Positions 55,301-60,976 of a stretch of DNA of 64,000 nucleotides are shown in pieces. Within the stretch, counting starts at the first letter, position 1; each line of letters begins with the position of its first letter. A program made the position numbers and the translations under genes. Below the pieces are notes generated by a model. It was not told the origin of the DNA. It did no database searches and worked only from the letters and a program-made list of their open reading frames with translations. Origin of the DNA: Alistipes sp. (GTDB taxonomy: Bacteria > Bacteroidota > Bacteroidia > Bacteroidales > Rikenellaceae); assembly GCA_017398555.1 (NCBI GenBank), contig JAFQFV010000035.1, forward strand, positions 80,572-144,571. Reading direction: 5' to 3'.

Positions 55301-56102
55301 CCATAAGGCAGAGACTCTTATGCTCACGACCAAGCTCCTTACGCATCATTCCAAACTCGGCAAGTGCGCTCTCGAACTCGGACTTCATAAACGACTCATC
55401 AATCTTTATCTCCGTAATCTCGGTAGTAAAGGTTGTGTGACGACAGTGGTCTGACCAATATGTATCGAGGATACGAAGCTCGGTCTGTGAAGGGTTGCGA
55501 CCCTCCTTGCGGAAGTAGTTTACAACCTCACGAAGGTCATCTGCATTCATCGCAAGTGAGTTTGCCTTGCAATACGGAGCAAGCTCCTCCTCCTTCATCT
55601 CTGTAAAGCCCTCAAGGATTGGCACAGGGCGAATCTCAGCCTGCTCATTCTCAACCAAGCGTGACAAATCCTTCTCACGCGACTCAACAGCGTTGATATA
55701 GTAGTGCTTTACTGCATCAATATCGGCATCGGTTACGCCATTATCGAAGATGAGCAACTTTGAGCTGCGAATTCTCACATCAGCAGTAGGCTCGATAAGG
55801 CGAACGCAATCCACAGCTGAAGATGCGCGCTGGTCAAACTGACCGGGCAAACACTCTACAGCCAGATACTTAAGACCCTCAAGCGGACAACTGTCGGTAA
55901 CCTTATCGGTAACAATCTCACCGAATACCGAGTAACGGCAACGCTCAATCAACTCCTCATTAAAGCCGAACAGGTCATAGACGTTCAGCACTCGTAGCGA
56001 CTTAATATCAAGACCGAGATTTTCATTCAGCTCGCTCTGCAATGAGTGAGCCTCAACCTGAAACTCGGGATACTTTTCAACAAAAACTCTGTAACTCTTC
56101 AT
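52395..56102 (-). CDS. purL: Phosphoribosylformylglycinamidine synthase, long form
   Basis: ATP-dependent amidation of FGAR to FGAM with glutamine. 1235 aa single-chain form: N-terminal domain, two synthetase halves (SDHCRHTTFTTEI near 215, TGRDGIGGATGSS, GGKDSMSG) and a C-terminal class I glutaminase. Here the glutaminase is intact: VFPGTNCDYDTARAF, nucleophile GICNGFQALVKSGLLP and HGEGKF, in contrast to CarA, GuaA and PurF of the same pathways. Lies between purE and purF with 17-bp gaps. Confidence 0.96.
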   Translation of the reverse strand: MKSYRVFVEKYPEFQVEAHSLQSELNENLGLDIKSLRVLNVYDLFGFNEELIERCRYSVFGEIVTDKVTDSCPLEGLKYLAVECLPGQFDQRASSAVDCVRLIEPTADVRIRSSKLLIFDNGVTDADIDAVKHYYINAVESREKDLSRLVENEQAEIRPVPILEGFTEMKEEELAPYCKANSLAMNADDLREVVNYFRKEGRNPSQTELRILDTYWSDHCRHTTFTTEITEIKIDESFMKSEFESALAEFGMMRKELGREHKSLCLMEIATIGARYLRHKGLLDDMEQSEENNACSIFVDVDVDGQTEKWLLQFKNETHNHPTEIEPFGGASTCLGGAIRDPLSGRAYVYQAMRVTGAGDIYKSVAQTMAGKLPQRIISRKAAAGYSSYGNQIGLATTHVREIFHDNYVAKRLEVGAVVGAVKAENVRRESPAPGDVVLLMGGRTGRDGIGGATGSSKQHTAASLEECGSEVQKGNAPEERKIQRLFRRADVTRLIKKSNDFGAGGVSVAIGELTDGLDIYLDRVPVKYNGLNSTELAISESQERMSVVVERKDMETMMALCAEENVEVTHVADVTDTQRMRMYFHGELIVDLKRDFIDSAGAKHYTQVTIPAVEQRNPFARKVEGATVAEQLTENLKDWNVVSQKGLIEMFDSTIGASTVLMPFGGKTQTTESQVSVQTLPVRHGKTNTASIMAFGYNPYISSWSPYHGAQYAVVEAVAKVVAAGARFDKMRFSYQEYFERMTDRSTWGKPMAALLGALKMQHALGLPSIGGKDSMSGTFNDINVPPTLIAFGITTVDARTVISPEFKAAGHKLYLVKHTPKGDYTPDCDALRHNFTLVTDLIEKGSVVAAYAVGFGGVAEAVSKMSFGNQIGATLTIDNSELFDYNYGSIVVESTEDIADAAAILIGATVGEKSISVNGQSVALDTLLKANTTRFESVYPAKGLKGEPCRESNHAVEAPKYKGGKVDTVKVYLPVFPGTNCDYDTARAFERAGAVTEIGVFCNLTSDAIFDSIRRMCEAIDNSHILVLSGGFSLGDEPDGSGKFIAGVLNNADVTKSVHALLDRGGLILGICNGFQALVKSGLLPYGRLGMVTTASPTLFHNDIHRHISQIVTTRVGTTASPWLSSFKVGDLHSIAVSHGEGKFVVSPQLAEELFAAGQVAFQYTDAEGHATTDAPYNPNGSSYGIEGIISKDGQILGKMGHTERYLDGLFKNIAGEKCQNIFENAVNYFKAE

Positions 56103-56119
56103 ATCGGAAATAGTAATTT

Positions 56120-56587
56120 TTACAACTCTGATGCAAGGACAGTCTCAGTCTGCTTCTTGCGATACTCAATAAGGCGAGCCTCAAGCTCAGGATCGGTCAA
56201 TGCAAAGATAGAGGCAGCGATAAGAGCTGCATTCTTAGCACCATTGATAGCAGTTGTCGATACAGGAATACCACCCGGCATCTGTACAATCGAGAGCAGA
56301 GAGTCAAGGCCACCCAAAGCCGATGTCTTGATAGGTACACCGATTACAGGCACTGTAGTAAGGCCCGCTGTAACACCTGCAACGTGCGCTGCACCACCCG
56401 CACCGGCGATAATGGCACCAATACCGCGCTCTCTTGCGGTGGTTGCATACTCAAACATAAGATGAGGTGTGCGATGTGCACTGATAACTCGCTTCTCATA
56501 CTCAATACCCAACTGTTCAAGGGTCTCAACGGCTGCCGACATAACGCCCCAGTCGCTTGTAGAGCCCATAATAACTGCTACCTTCAT
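56120..56587 (-). CDS. purE: 5-(carboxyamino)imidazole ribonucleotide mutase
   Basis: Moves the carboxyl group of N5-CAIR to form CAIR. 155 aa; MGSTSDWGVM phosphate loop, SAHRTPHLMFEYA, GAGGAAHVAGV and MPGGIPV are typical. First structural gene of the pur operon purE-L-F-M-N-H-D-folD-B. purK and purC are not in the window. Preceded on this strand by a leader ORF and terminator. Confidence 0.95.
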   Translation of the reverse strand: MKVAVIMGSTSDWGVMSAAVETLEQLGIEYEKRVISAHRTPHLMFEYATTARERGIGAIIAGAGGAAHVAGVTAGLTTVPVIGVPIKTSALGGLDSLLSIVQMPGGIPVSTTAINGAKNAALIAASIFALTDPELEARLIEYRKKQTETVLASEL

Positions 56588-56624
56588 AACTTTTATTTAA
56601 TTAGATTACACTTTTAATTCAAAC

Positions 56625-56656
56625 AAAAAACCACCACAACGAGCACGTTGCAGTGG
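56625..56656 (-). terminator. pur operon attenuator terminator
   Basis: On the minus strand CCACTGCAACG, loop TGCT, CGTTGTGGTGG (11 bp, two wobble pairs) and a run of six T. It lies between the leader ORF and purE; its 5' arm begins 5 nt after the leader stop codon. Confidence 0.85.
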
Positions 56657-56661
56657 CTGAT

Positions 56662-56799
56662 TTACACACTATTCTTCCGCTTGCGACACACCGAACTCTT
56701 TGAACGGAGTTTTCGACGATATACACACCCGAACTCCACTCTGCGAAGAGTGCTCTTCGAATGTCCAACAATCGCCAAATGTACCACAAATCCTTTCAT
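56662..56799 (-). CDS. pur operon leader peptide (45 aa)
   Basis: ATG at 56799 (minus), 45 codons to TAA. It begins MKGFVVHLAIVGHSKSTLRR and has a basic, Ser/Arg/Lys-rich end (CRKRKNSV). The ATG lies 4 nt after a TATTTTTG -7 box, so the RNA is nearly leaderless. A strong terminator starts 5 nt after the stop. The last 17 codons are purine-rich (about 60 % A+G). A longer in-frame start further upstream would be before the promoter. I interpret it as a regulatory leader for purEL..., not as a functional protein. Confidence 0.62.
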   Translation of the reverse strand: MKGFVVHLAIVGHSKSTLRRVEFGCVYRRKLRSKSSVCRKRKNSV

Positions 56800-56803
56800 A
56801 CGA

Positions 56804-56811
56804 CAAAAATA
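56804..56811 (-). promoter_or_regulatory. Promoter -7 element of the pur operon
   Basis: TATTTTTG on the minus strand, fitting TAnnTTTG; no clear TTTG box upstream. Confidence 0.6.
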
Positions 56812-56913
56812 TAAAACTTTAAGGAGACCGAAAAATTTTCCGAGCACTTTTTTCAACACGTTTTCAACGAAAAGAGAAAAAATCTTTTTCTTCAAAAAAA
56901 CATCTTCAAAAAG

Positions 56914-56945
56914 TTGCATCGTTCAAAAAAATATTCGTACCTTTG
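56914..56945 (+). promoter_or_regulatory. Promoter of guaBA leader
   Basis: TTG (56914-56916) and TACCTTTG (56938-56945), spacing 21 bp. Divergent from the pur promoter 100 bp away. Confidence 0.68.
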
Positions 56946-56967
56946 CACCAATTATAAACACCCACCG

Positions 56968-57084
56968 ATGAAAAGAACTAATCGCTCTCTGATTTTCGGT
57001 CCGACTATTGGCAATATTGCGTTCGGGCTTTGTAATGGAAGAGTGTGCGGTGTGTTCGGAGCTATGGGAGTTTGTGCGGAATAG
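56968..57084 (+). CDS. guaBA leader peptide (38 aa)
   Basis: ATG at 56968, 38 codons to TAG (57082-57084); it begins MKRTNRSLIFGPTIGNIAFG. It starts 22 nt after the -7 box, and the terminator hairpin begins at the very next base after the stop codon. The last 48 nt are G-rich and C-poor (22 G, 4 C), with Gly, Val and Cys codons. By analogy with UTP sensing in pyrBI, slow transcription of this stretch under low GTP would let a ribosome reach the stop and mask the terminator. Peptide function itself is doubtful. Confidence 0.65.
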   Translation: MKRTNRSLIFGPTIGNIAFGLCNGRVCGVFGAMGVCAE

Positions 57085-57112
57085 AGCGAGGTGCGTTTGT
57101 GCCTCGCTTTTT
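57085..57112 (+). terminator. guaBA attenuator terminator
   Basis: AGCGAGG (57085-57091) pairs with CCTCGCT (57102-57108), 10-nt loop, then TTTTT. guaB begins 40 bp further on. Confidence 0.85.
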
Positions 57113-57152
57113 GTTATGAAAAAGATGTCTAATAAAATAAAAAAGTGAAGTT

Positions 57153-58625
57153 ATGTCGTTTTTAACAGAGAGAGTTCAGCAAGAGGGTTTGACCTTTGAT
57201 GATGTATTGTTGGTTCCAGCATACTCCGAGGTTCTTCCACGAGAGGTTAATCTGAAGAGTCGTTTCTCACGAAACATTCCACTCAACATCCCTATCGTTT
57301 CAGCAGCTATGGATACTGTTACCGAGGCTCCGATGGCTATCGCCATTGCACGCGAAGGCGGTATCGGTGTTATTCACAAGAATATGTCTATTGCAGAGCA
57401 GGCTGCACAGGTTCGTCGTGTAAAGCGTGCTGAGAATGGCATGATTTACGACCCTGTAACTATCACTCGCGAGCAGACTGTTGGCGATGCTCTTGCGCTG
57501 ATGCACGAGAACAAGATTGGTGGTATTCCTGTAGTGGATGAAAATCGTCTGCTTGTAGGTATCGTTACCAACCGCGACCTCCGTTTCCAGAAGGATATGA
57601 GCCGTAAGATTGAGGAGGTTATGACCTCTGAGAATTTGGTAACTATCACCGACCCTGAGGCTGAGGATGTTACCGATGTTCTGCTTCGCAACAAGATTGA
57701 GAAGCTCCCTGTTGTAGATGCAGAGGGTCATCTGACCGGTCTGATTACATACAAGGATATGACTAAGGTTCAGGACCACCCTAACGCTTGTAAGGATAAC
57801 AAGGGTCGTCTGCGTGTAGCGGCAGGTGTTGGTGTTACAGCCGACTCTATGGAGCGTGTAGATGCACTTGTTGCAGAGTCTGTTGATGCTGTAGTGCTCG
57901 ACTCTGCTCACGGTCACTCAAAGAATATTGTAGCCCTGCTTAAGCGTATTAAGGAGAAGTATCCTAACCTCGATGTTGTTGTGGGAAATATCGCCACTGC
58001 CGAGGCTGCTCGTTACCTTGCAGAGAATGGTGCTGACGGTATCAAGGTAGGTATCGGTCCCGGCTCTATCTGTACTACCCGTATCATTGCAGGTGTTGGT
58101 GTTCCACAGCTTACCGCTATCTTTGATGTAGCATCTGCTGTAAAGGGTATGGACGTTGCCGTTATCGCTGACGGTGGTCTGCGCTACTCCGGTGATATTG
58201 TCAAGGCTCTTGCTGCCGGCGGAAACTGCGTAATGTGCGGCTCAATGTTTGCAGGCACTGAGGAGGCTCCGGGTGAGACTATCATCTACAACGGCCGTAA
58301 GTTCAAGACATACCGCGGTATGGGTTCTATTGACGCTATGAAGGCCGGCTCTACAGACCGTTACTTCCAGGATAGTCAGACAGCAACAAACAAACTTGTT
58401 CCGGAGGGTATCGTAGGTCGCGTGCCATTCAAGGGTGCTCTGAACGAGACTGTATATCAGCTTATCGGCGGTATCCGCTCGGGTATGGGTTACTGCGGTG
58501 CAAAGGATCTTGAGGCGCTGCGTTCAGCACGCTTTATCCGCGTAACTGCAAGTGGTGTTATCGAGAACCATCCACACGACATTACAATCACTCGCGAGAC
58601 TCCAAACTACACTCGCGGAGAGTAA
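57153..58625 (+). CDS. guaB: IMP dehydrogenase
   Basis: Oxidises IMP to XMP with NAD+, the committed step to GMP. 490 aa. TIM-barrel halves flank two CBS domains (about 95-205, for example [21 protein letters not shown] at 120-140). The active-site loop [10 protein letters not shown] near 305 holds the catalytic Cys, and the flap has [10 protein letters not shown]. Preceded by a leader ORF and terminator, followed by guaA after 38 bp. Confidence 0.96.
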   Translation: MSFLTERVQQEGLTFDDVLLVPAYSEVLPREVNLKSRFSRNIPLNIPIVSAAMDTVTEAPMAIAIAREGGIGVIHKNMSIAEQAAQVRRVKRAENGMIYDPVTITREQTVGDALALMHENKIGGIPVVDENRLLVGIVTNRDLRFQKDMSRKIEEVMTSENLVTITDPEAEDVTDVLLRNKIEKLPVVDAEGHLTGLITYKDMTKVQDHPNACKDNKGRLRVAAGVGVTADSMERVDALVAESVDAVVLDSAHGHSKNIVALLKRIKEKYPNLDVVVGNIATAEAARYLAENGADGIKVGIGPGSICTTRIIAGVGVPQLTAIFDVASAVKGMDVAVIADGGLRYSGDIVKALAAGGNCVMCGSMFAGTEEAPGETIIYNGRKFKTYRGMGSIDAMKAGSTDRYFQDSQTATNKLVPEGIVGRVPFKGALNETVYQLIGGIRSGMGYCGAKDLEALRSARFIRVTASGVIENHPHDITITRETPNYTRGE

Positions 58626-58663
58626 GAGACAATTAAAAGTAGAAACAAACTATATATTAGGTT

Positions 58664-59971
58664 ATGAAACAAGACATGATTGTCATTTTGGACTTGGGCA
58701 GCCACGAGAATACTGTCCTTGCCCGTGCTATTCGTGCATTAGGCGTCTATAGCGAGATCTATCCGCACGACATTACTGCTGCCGAGCTTAAGGCCCTGCC
58801 AAATGTAAAGGGTATCATCATCAACGGTGGCCCTAACAACGTTATTGATGGTGTAGCAATCGACGTTTTGCCGGAGATTTATCAGGCAGGTTTCCCTGTA
58901 ATTGCAGCGGGTCACGACAAGGCTCTGTGCGAGGTTAAGCTCCCACAGTTCACTGACGATGTAGAGGCTATTAAGGAGGCTGTAAAGGGCTTTGTATTTG
59001 ATGTTTGCAAGGCTGAAGCTAACTGGAACATGACCAACTTTGTAAACGACCAGGTAGAGCTTATCCGCCGTCAGGTTGGCAACCGCAAGGTGCTCCTTGC
59101 ACTCTCTGGTGGTGTCGATAGCTCTGTTGTTGCAGCACTGCTCCTTAAAGCTATTGGCGACAACCTCGTTTGCGTACACGTAAATCACGGTCTTATGCGT
59201 AAGGGTGAGAGCGAGGCTGTAGTGGAGATTTTCCGCAACCAGCTCTGCGCAAACCTTGTATATGTAGATGCTACTGAGCGTTTCCTTACAAAGCTTGAGA
59301 ATGTTGCCGATCCTGAGCAGAAGCGTAAGATTATCGGTGGCGAGTTCATCCGCGTATTTGAGGAGGAGGCTCGCAAGCTTGAGGGTATCGACTTCCTCGG
59401 TCAGGGTACTATCTATCCGGATATCGTAGAGAGTGGTACAAAGACTGCGAAGATGGTAAAGTCACACCACAACGTAGGTGGTCTTCCAGAGGATATGCAG
59501 TTTGAGTTGGTTGAGCCACTGCGTCAGCTCTTCAAGGATGAGGTTCGCGCTTGCGGTCTGGAGCTCGGTCTGCCATACGAGATGGTATATCGTCAGCCAT
59601 TCCCAGGTCCGGGTCTTGGTGTTCGTTGCCTTGGTGCAATTACTCGTGAGCGTCTTGAGGCTGTACGTGAGTCCGATGCAATTCTTCGTGAGGAGTTTGC
59701 AAAGGCCGGTCTTGACAAGAGAGTTTGGCAGTACTTTACCGTTGTGCCTGACTTCAAGAGTGTAGGTGTTCGTAACAATGCTCGTTCATTCGAGTATCCT
59801 GTCATTATCCGCGCCGTAAATACTATAGATGCAATGACTGCAACTATCGAGCGTGTAGATTGGGATATTCTCTGCCGCATTACCGACCGTATTCTTGCAG
59901 AGGTTAAGAATGTAAACCGTGTTTGCTACGATATGTCGCCGAAGCCAAATGCGACAATCGAGTGGGAGTAG
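58664..59971 (+). CDS. guaA: GMP synthase with degenerate, shortened glutaminase domain
   Basis: Aminates XMP to GMP. The ATP-pyrophosphatase part is complete: PP-loop ALSGGVDSSV (146-155), GQGTIYPDIVES, KSHHNVGGLP and the dimerisation tail ending in ATIEWE. The N-terminal glutaminase part is only about 120 residues instead of about 190. VILDLGS and IIINGGP survive, but the nucleophile region GVCYG is replaced (VIAAGHDK, Gly 83 at the Cys position) and the SHGDKV and FHPE segments are missing. 435 aa against the usual 510-525. It should use only free ammonia. The stop is followed directly by a palindromic element. Confidence 0.93.
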   Translation: MKQDMIVILDLGSHENTVLARAIRALGVYSEIYPHDITAAELKALPNVKGIIINGGPNNVIDGVAIDVLPEIYQAGFPVIAAGHDKALCEVKLPQFTDDVEAIKEAVKGFVFDVCKAEANWNMTNFVNDQVELIRRQVGNRKVLLALSGGVDSSVVAALLLKAIGDNLVCVHVNHGLMRKGESEAVVEIFRNQLCANLVYVDATERFLTKLENVADPEQKRKIIGGEFIRVFEEEARKLEGIDFLGQGTIYPDIVESGTKTAKMVKSHHNVGGLPEDMQFELVEPLRQLFKDEVRACGLELGLPYEMVYRQPFPGPGLGVRCLGAITRERLEAVRESDAILREEFAKAGLDKRVWQYFTVVPDFKSVGVRNNARSFEYPVIIRAVNTIDAMTATIERVDWDILCRITDRILAEVKNVNRVCYDMSPKPNATIEWE

Positions 59972-60097
59972 TTTTGGCGTGAAAAGGCAGCATTAGTTGC
60001 ACATCCCTCAAATCCCCGAATGAGCAGTACCCCAAGTACAGCCCATCCGGGGATTTCTCACGATGCACAACTTCTACTACCTTTTGACACCAAAACG
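59971..60097. repeat. Palindromic intergenic element, copy D
   Basis: Whole-element inverted repeat: GTTTTGGCGTGAAAAGGCAG... pairs with the complement of ...CTACCTTTTGACACCAAAAC. The core arms AAATCCCCG (60010-60018) and CGGGGATTT (60048-60056) differ from copies A2 and B2 but pair perfectly; the apex is AGTAC-CCCAA-GTACA. The flanks GCACATCCCT and TCACGATGCAC match the reverse complement of copies A2/B2, so it is inserted in the opposite orientation. Confidence 0.78.
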
Positions 60098-60134
60098 GGC
60101 ATTGCTTAGATTTTGAATTTTACACTCTTTTTAC

Positions 60135-60142
60135 TACCTTTG
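60135..60142 (+). promoter_or_regulatory. Promoter -7 element of the amidase gene, leaderless start
   Basis: TACCTTTG, with the chosen ATG 6 nt downstream. Confidence 0.65.
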
Positions 60143-60148
60143 AGGGTT

Positions 60149-60925
60149 ATGAAAGTTGGAATTATTCAGAGTGATATTGTCTGGTGCGACAAGACGGCGA
60201 ATATTGCGCGGGCAGAGGCGTTAATTGATGCATCTGAGCCTGCCGATCTATACGTACTTCCGGAGATGTGGAGCACAGGTTTTGTAATTGAGGCTCAGGA
60301 TGTTGCAGAGTGTGAGCAGGAGTGTGGTGCGCTGCAATGGATGGTTAGAACGGCTGCAGCTCGCGGCTGTGCTCTGTCCGGGTCGCTGGTAATTGAGGAG
60401 GGTGGCAAGTACTTCAACCGTCACTACTTCGTAACCCCTGACGGAATTGCGGCACGATATGACAAACGCCACCTCTTTCGTCTTGGTGGCGAGACCAAAC
60501 GTTTCACAGCAGGCAGTGAGCGTGTGGTGGTTGAGTGGCAGGGCGTAAAGTTTCTTCTGCAGACCTGCTATGACCTCCGTTTTCCCGTCTTTGTGCGCAA
60601 CAAAATCTCCGAGGCTGGTTACGACTACGACGCCATTATCTATATCGCCTCATTTCCAACGCCTCGCGCAGCAGCTTGGCGCACGCTATCGGCAGCAAGA
60701 GCTATTGAGAACGAGTGCTTTGTAGTGGCTGTAAACCGTACAGGTGATGACATCTACTGCAACTACAACGGCGGCTCAGTCATCTGGGATAGTTTCGGTG
60801 AAGCGGTGTCAGAGTGTGGCGAGAGGGAGTGTATTGCAGTTGCACAGATAGATATTGACGAACTAAAAGTTCGTCGTAAGCGTTTTCCGACACTTCGCGA
60901 TGCCGATTTGTTCAGTATTGAATAA
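60149..60925 (+). CDS. Carbon-nitrogen hydrolase, omega-amidase (YafV/NIT2)-like
   Basis: 258 aa nitrilase-superfamily amidase. The Glu-Lys-Cys triad is visible: Glu in VLPEMWSTGF (near 41), Lys in YDKRHLF (near 112) and Cys in LQTCYDLRFPVF (near 145). This set and the FRLGGE segment resemble omega-amidases, which release ammonia from 2-oxoglutaramate or 2-oxosuccinamate. The substrate is not proven by sequence. ATG 60149 is used; an upstream TTG (60113) lies before the promoter. Located behind the ammonia-dependent guaA. Confidence 0.85.
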   Translation: MKVGIIQSDIVWCDKTANIARAEALIDASEPADLYVLPEMWSTGFVIEAQDVAECEQECGALQWMVRTAAARGCALSGSLVIEEGGKYFNRHYFVTPDGIAARYDKRHLFRLGGETKRFTAGSERVVVEWQGVKFLLQTCYDLRFPVFVRNKISEAGYDYDAIIYIASFPTPRAAAWRTLSAARAIENECFVVAVNRTGDDIYCNYNGGSVIWDSFGEAVSECGERECIAVAQIDIDELKVRRKRFPTLRDADLFSIE

Positions 60926-60938
60926 ATTACTATCTTTG
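60907..60938 (+). promoter_or_regulatory. Promoter of the M49 peptidase gene
   Basis: TTTG (60907-60910) inside the end of the amidase gene and TATCTTTG (60931-60938), spacing 20 bp; start codon 38 bp downstream. Confidence 0.72.
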
Positions 60939-60976
60939 CCAGCAGAGTATAATTACATAACATAAAACTTAAAGAA

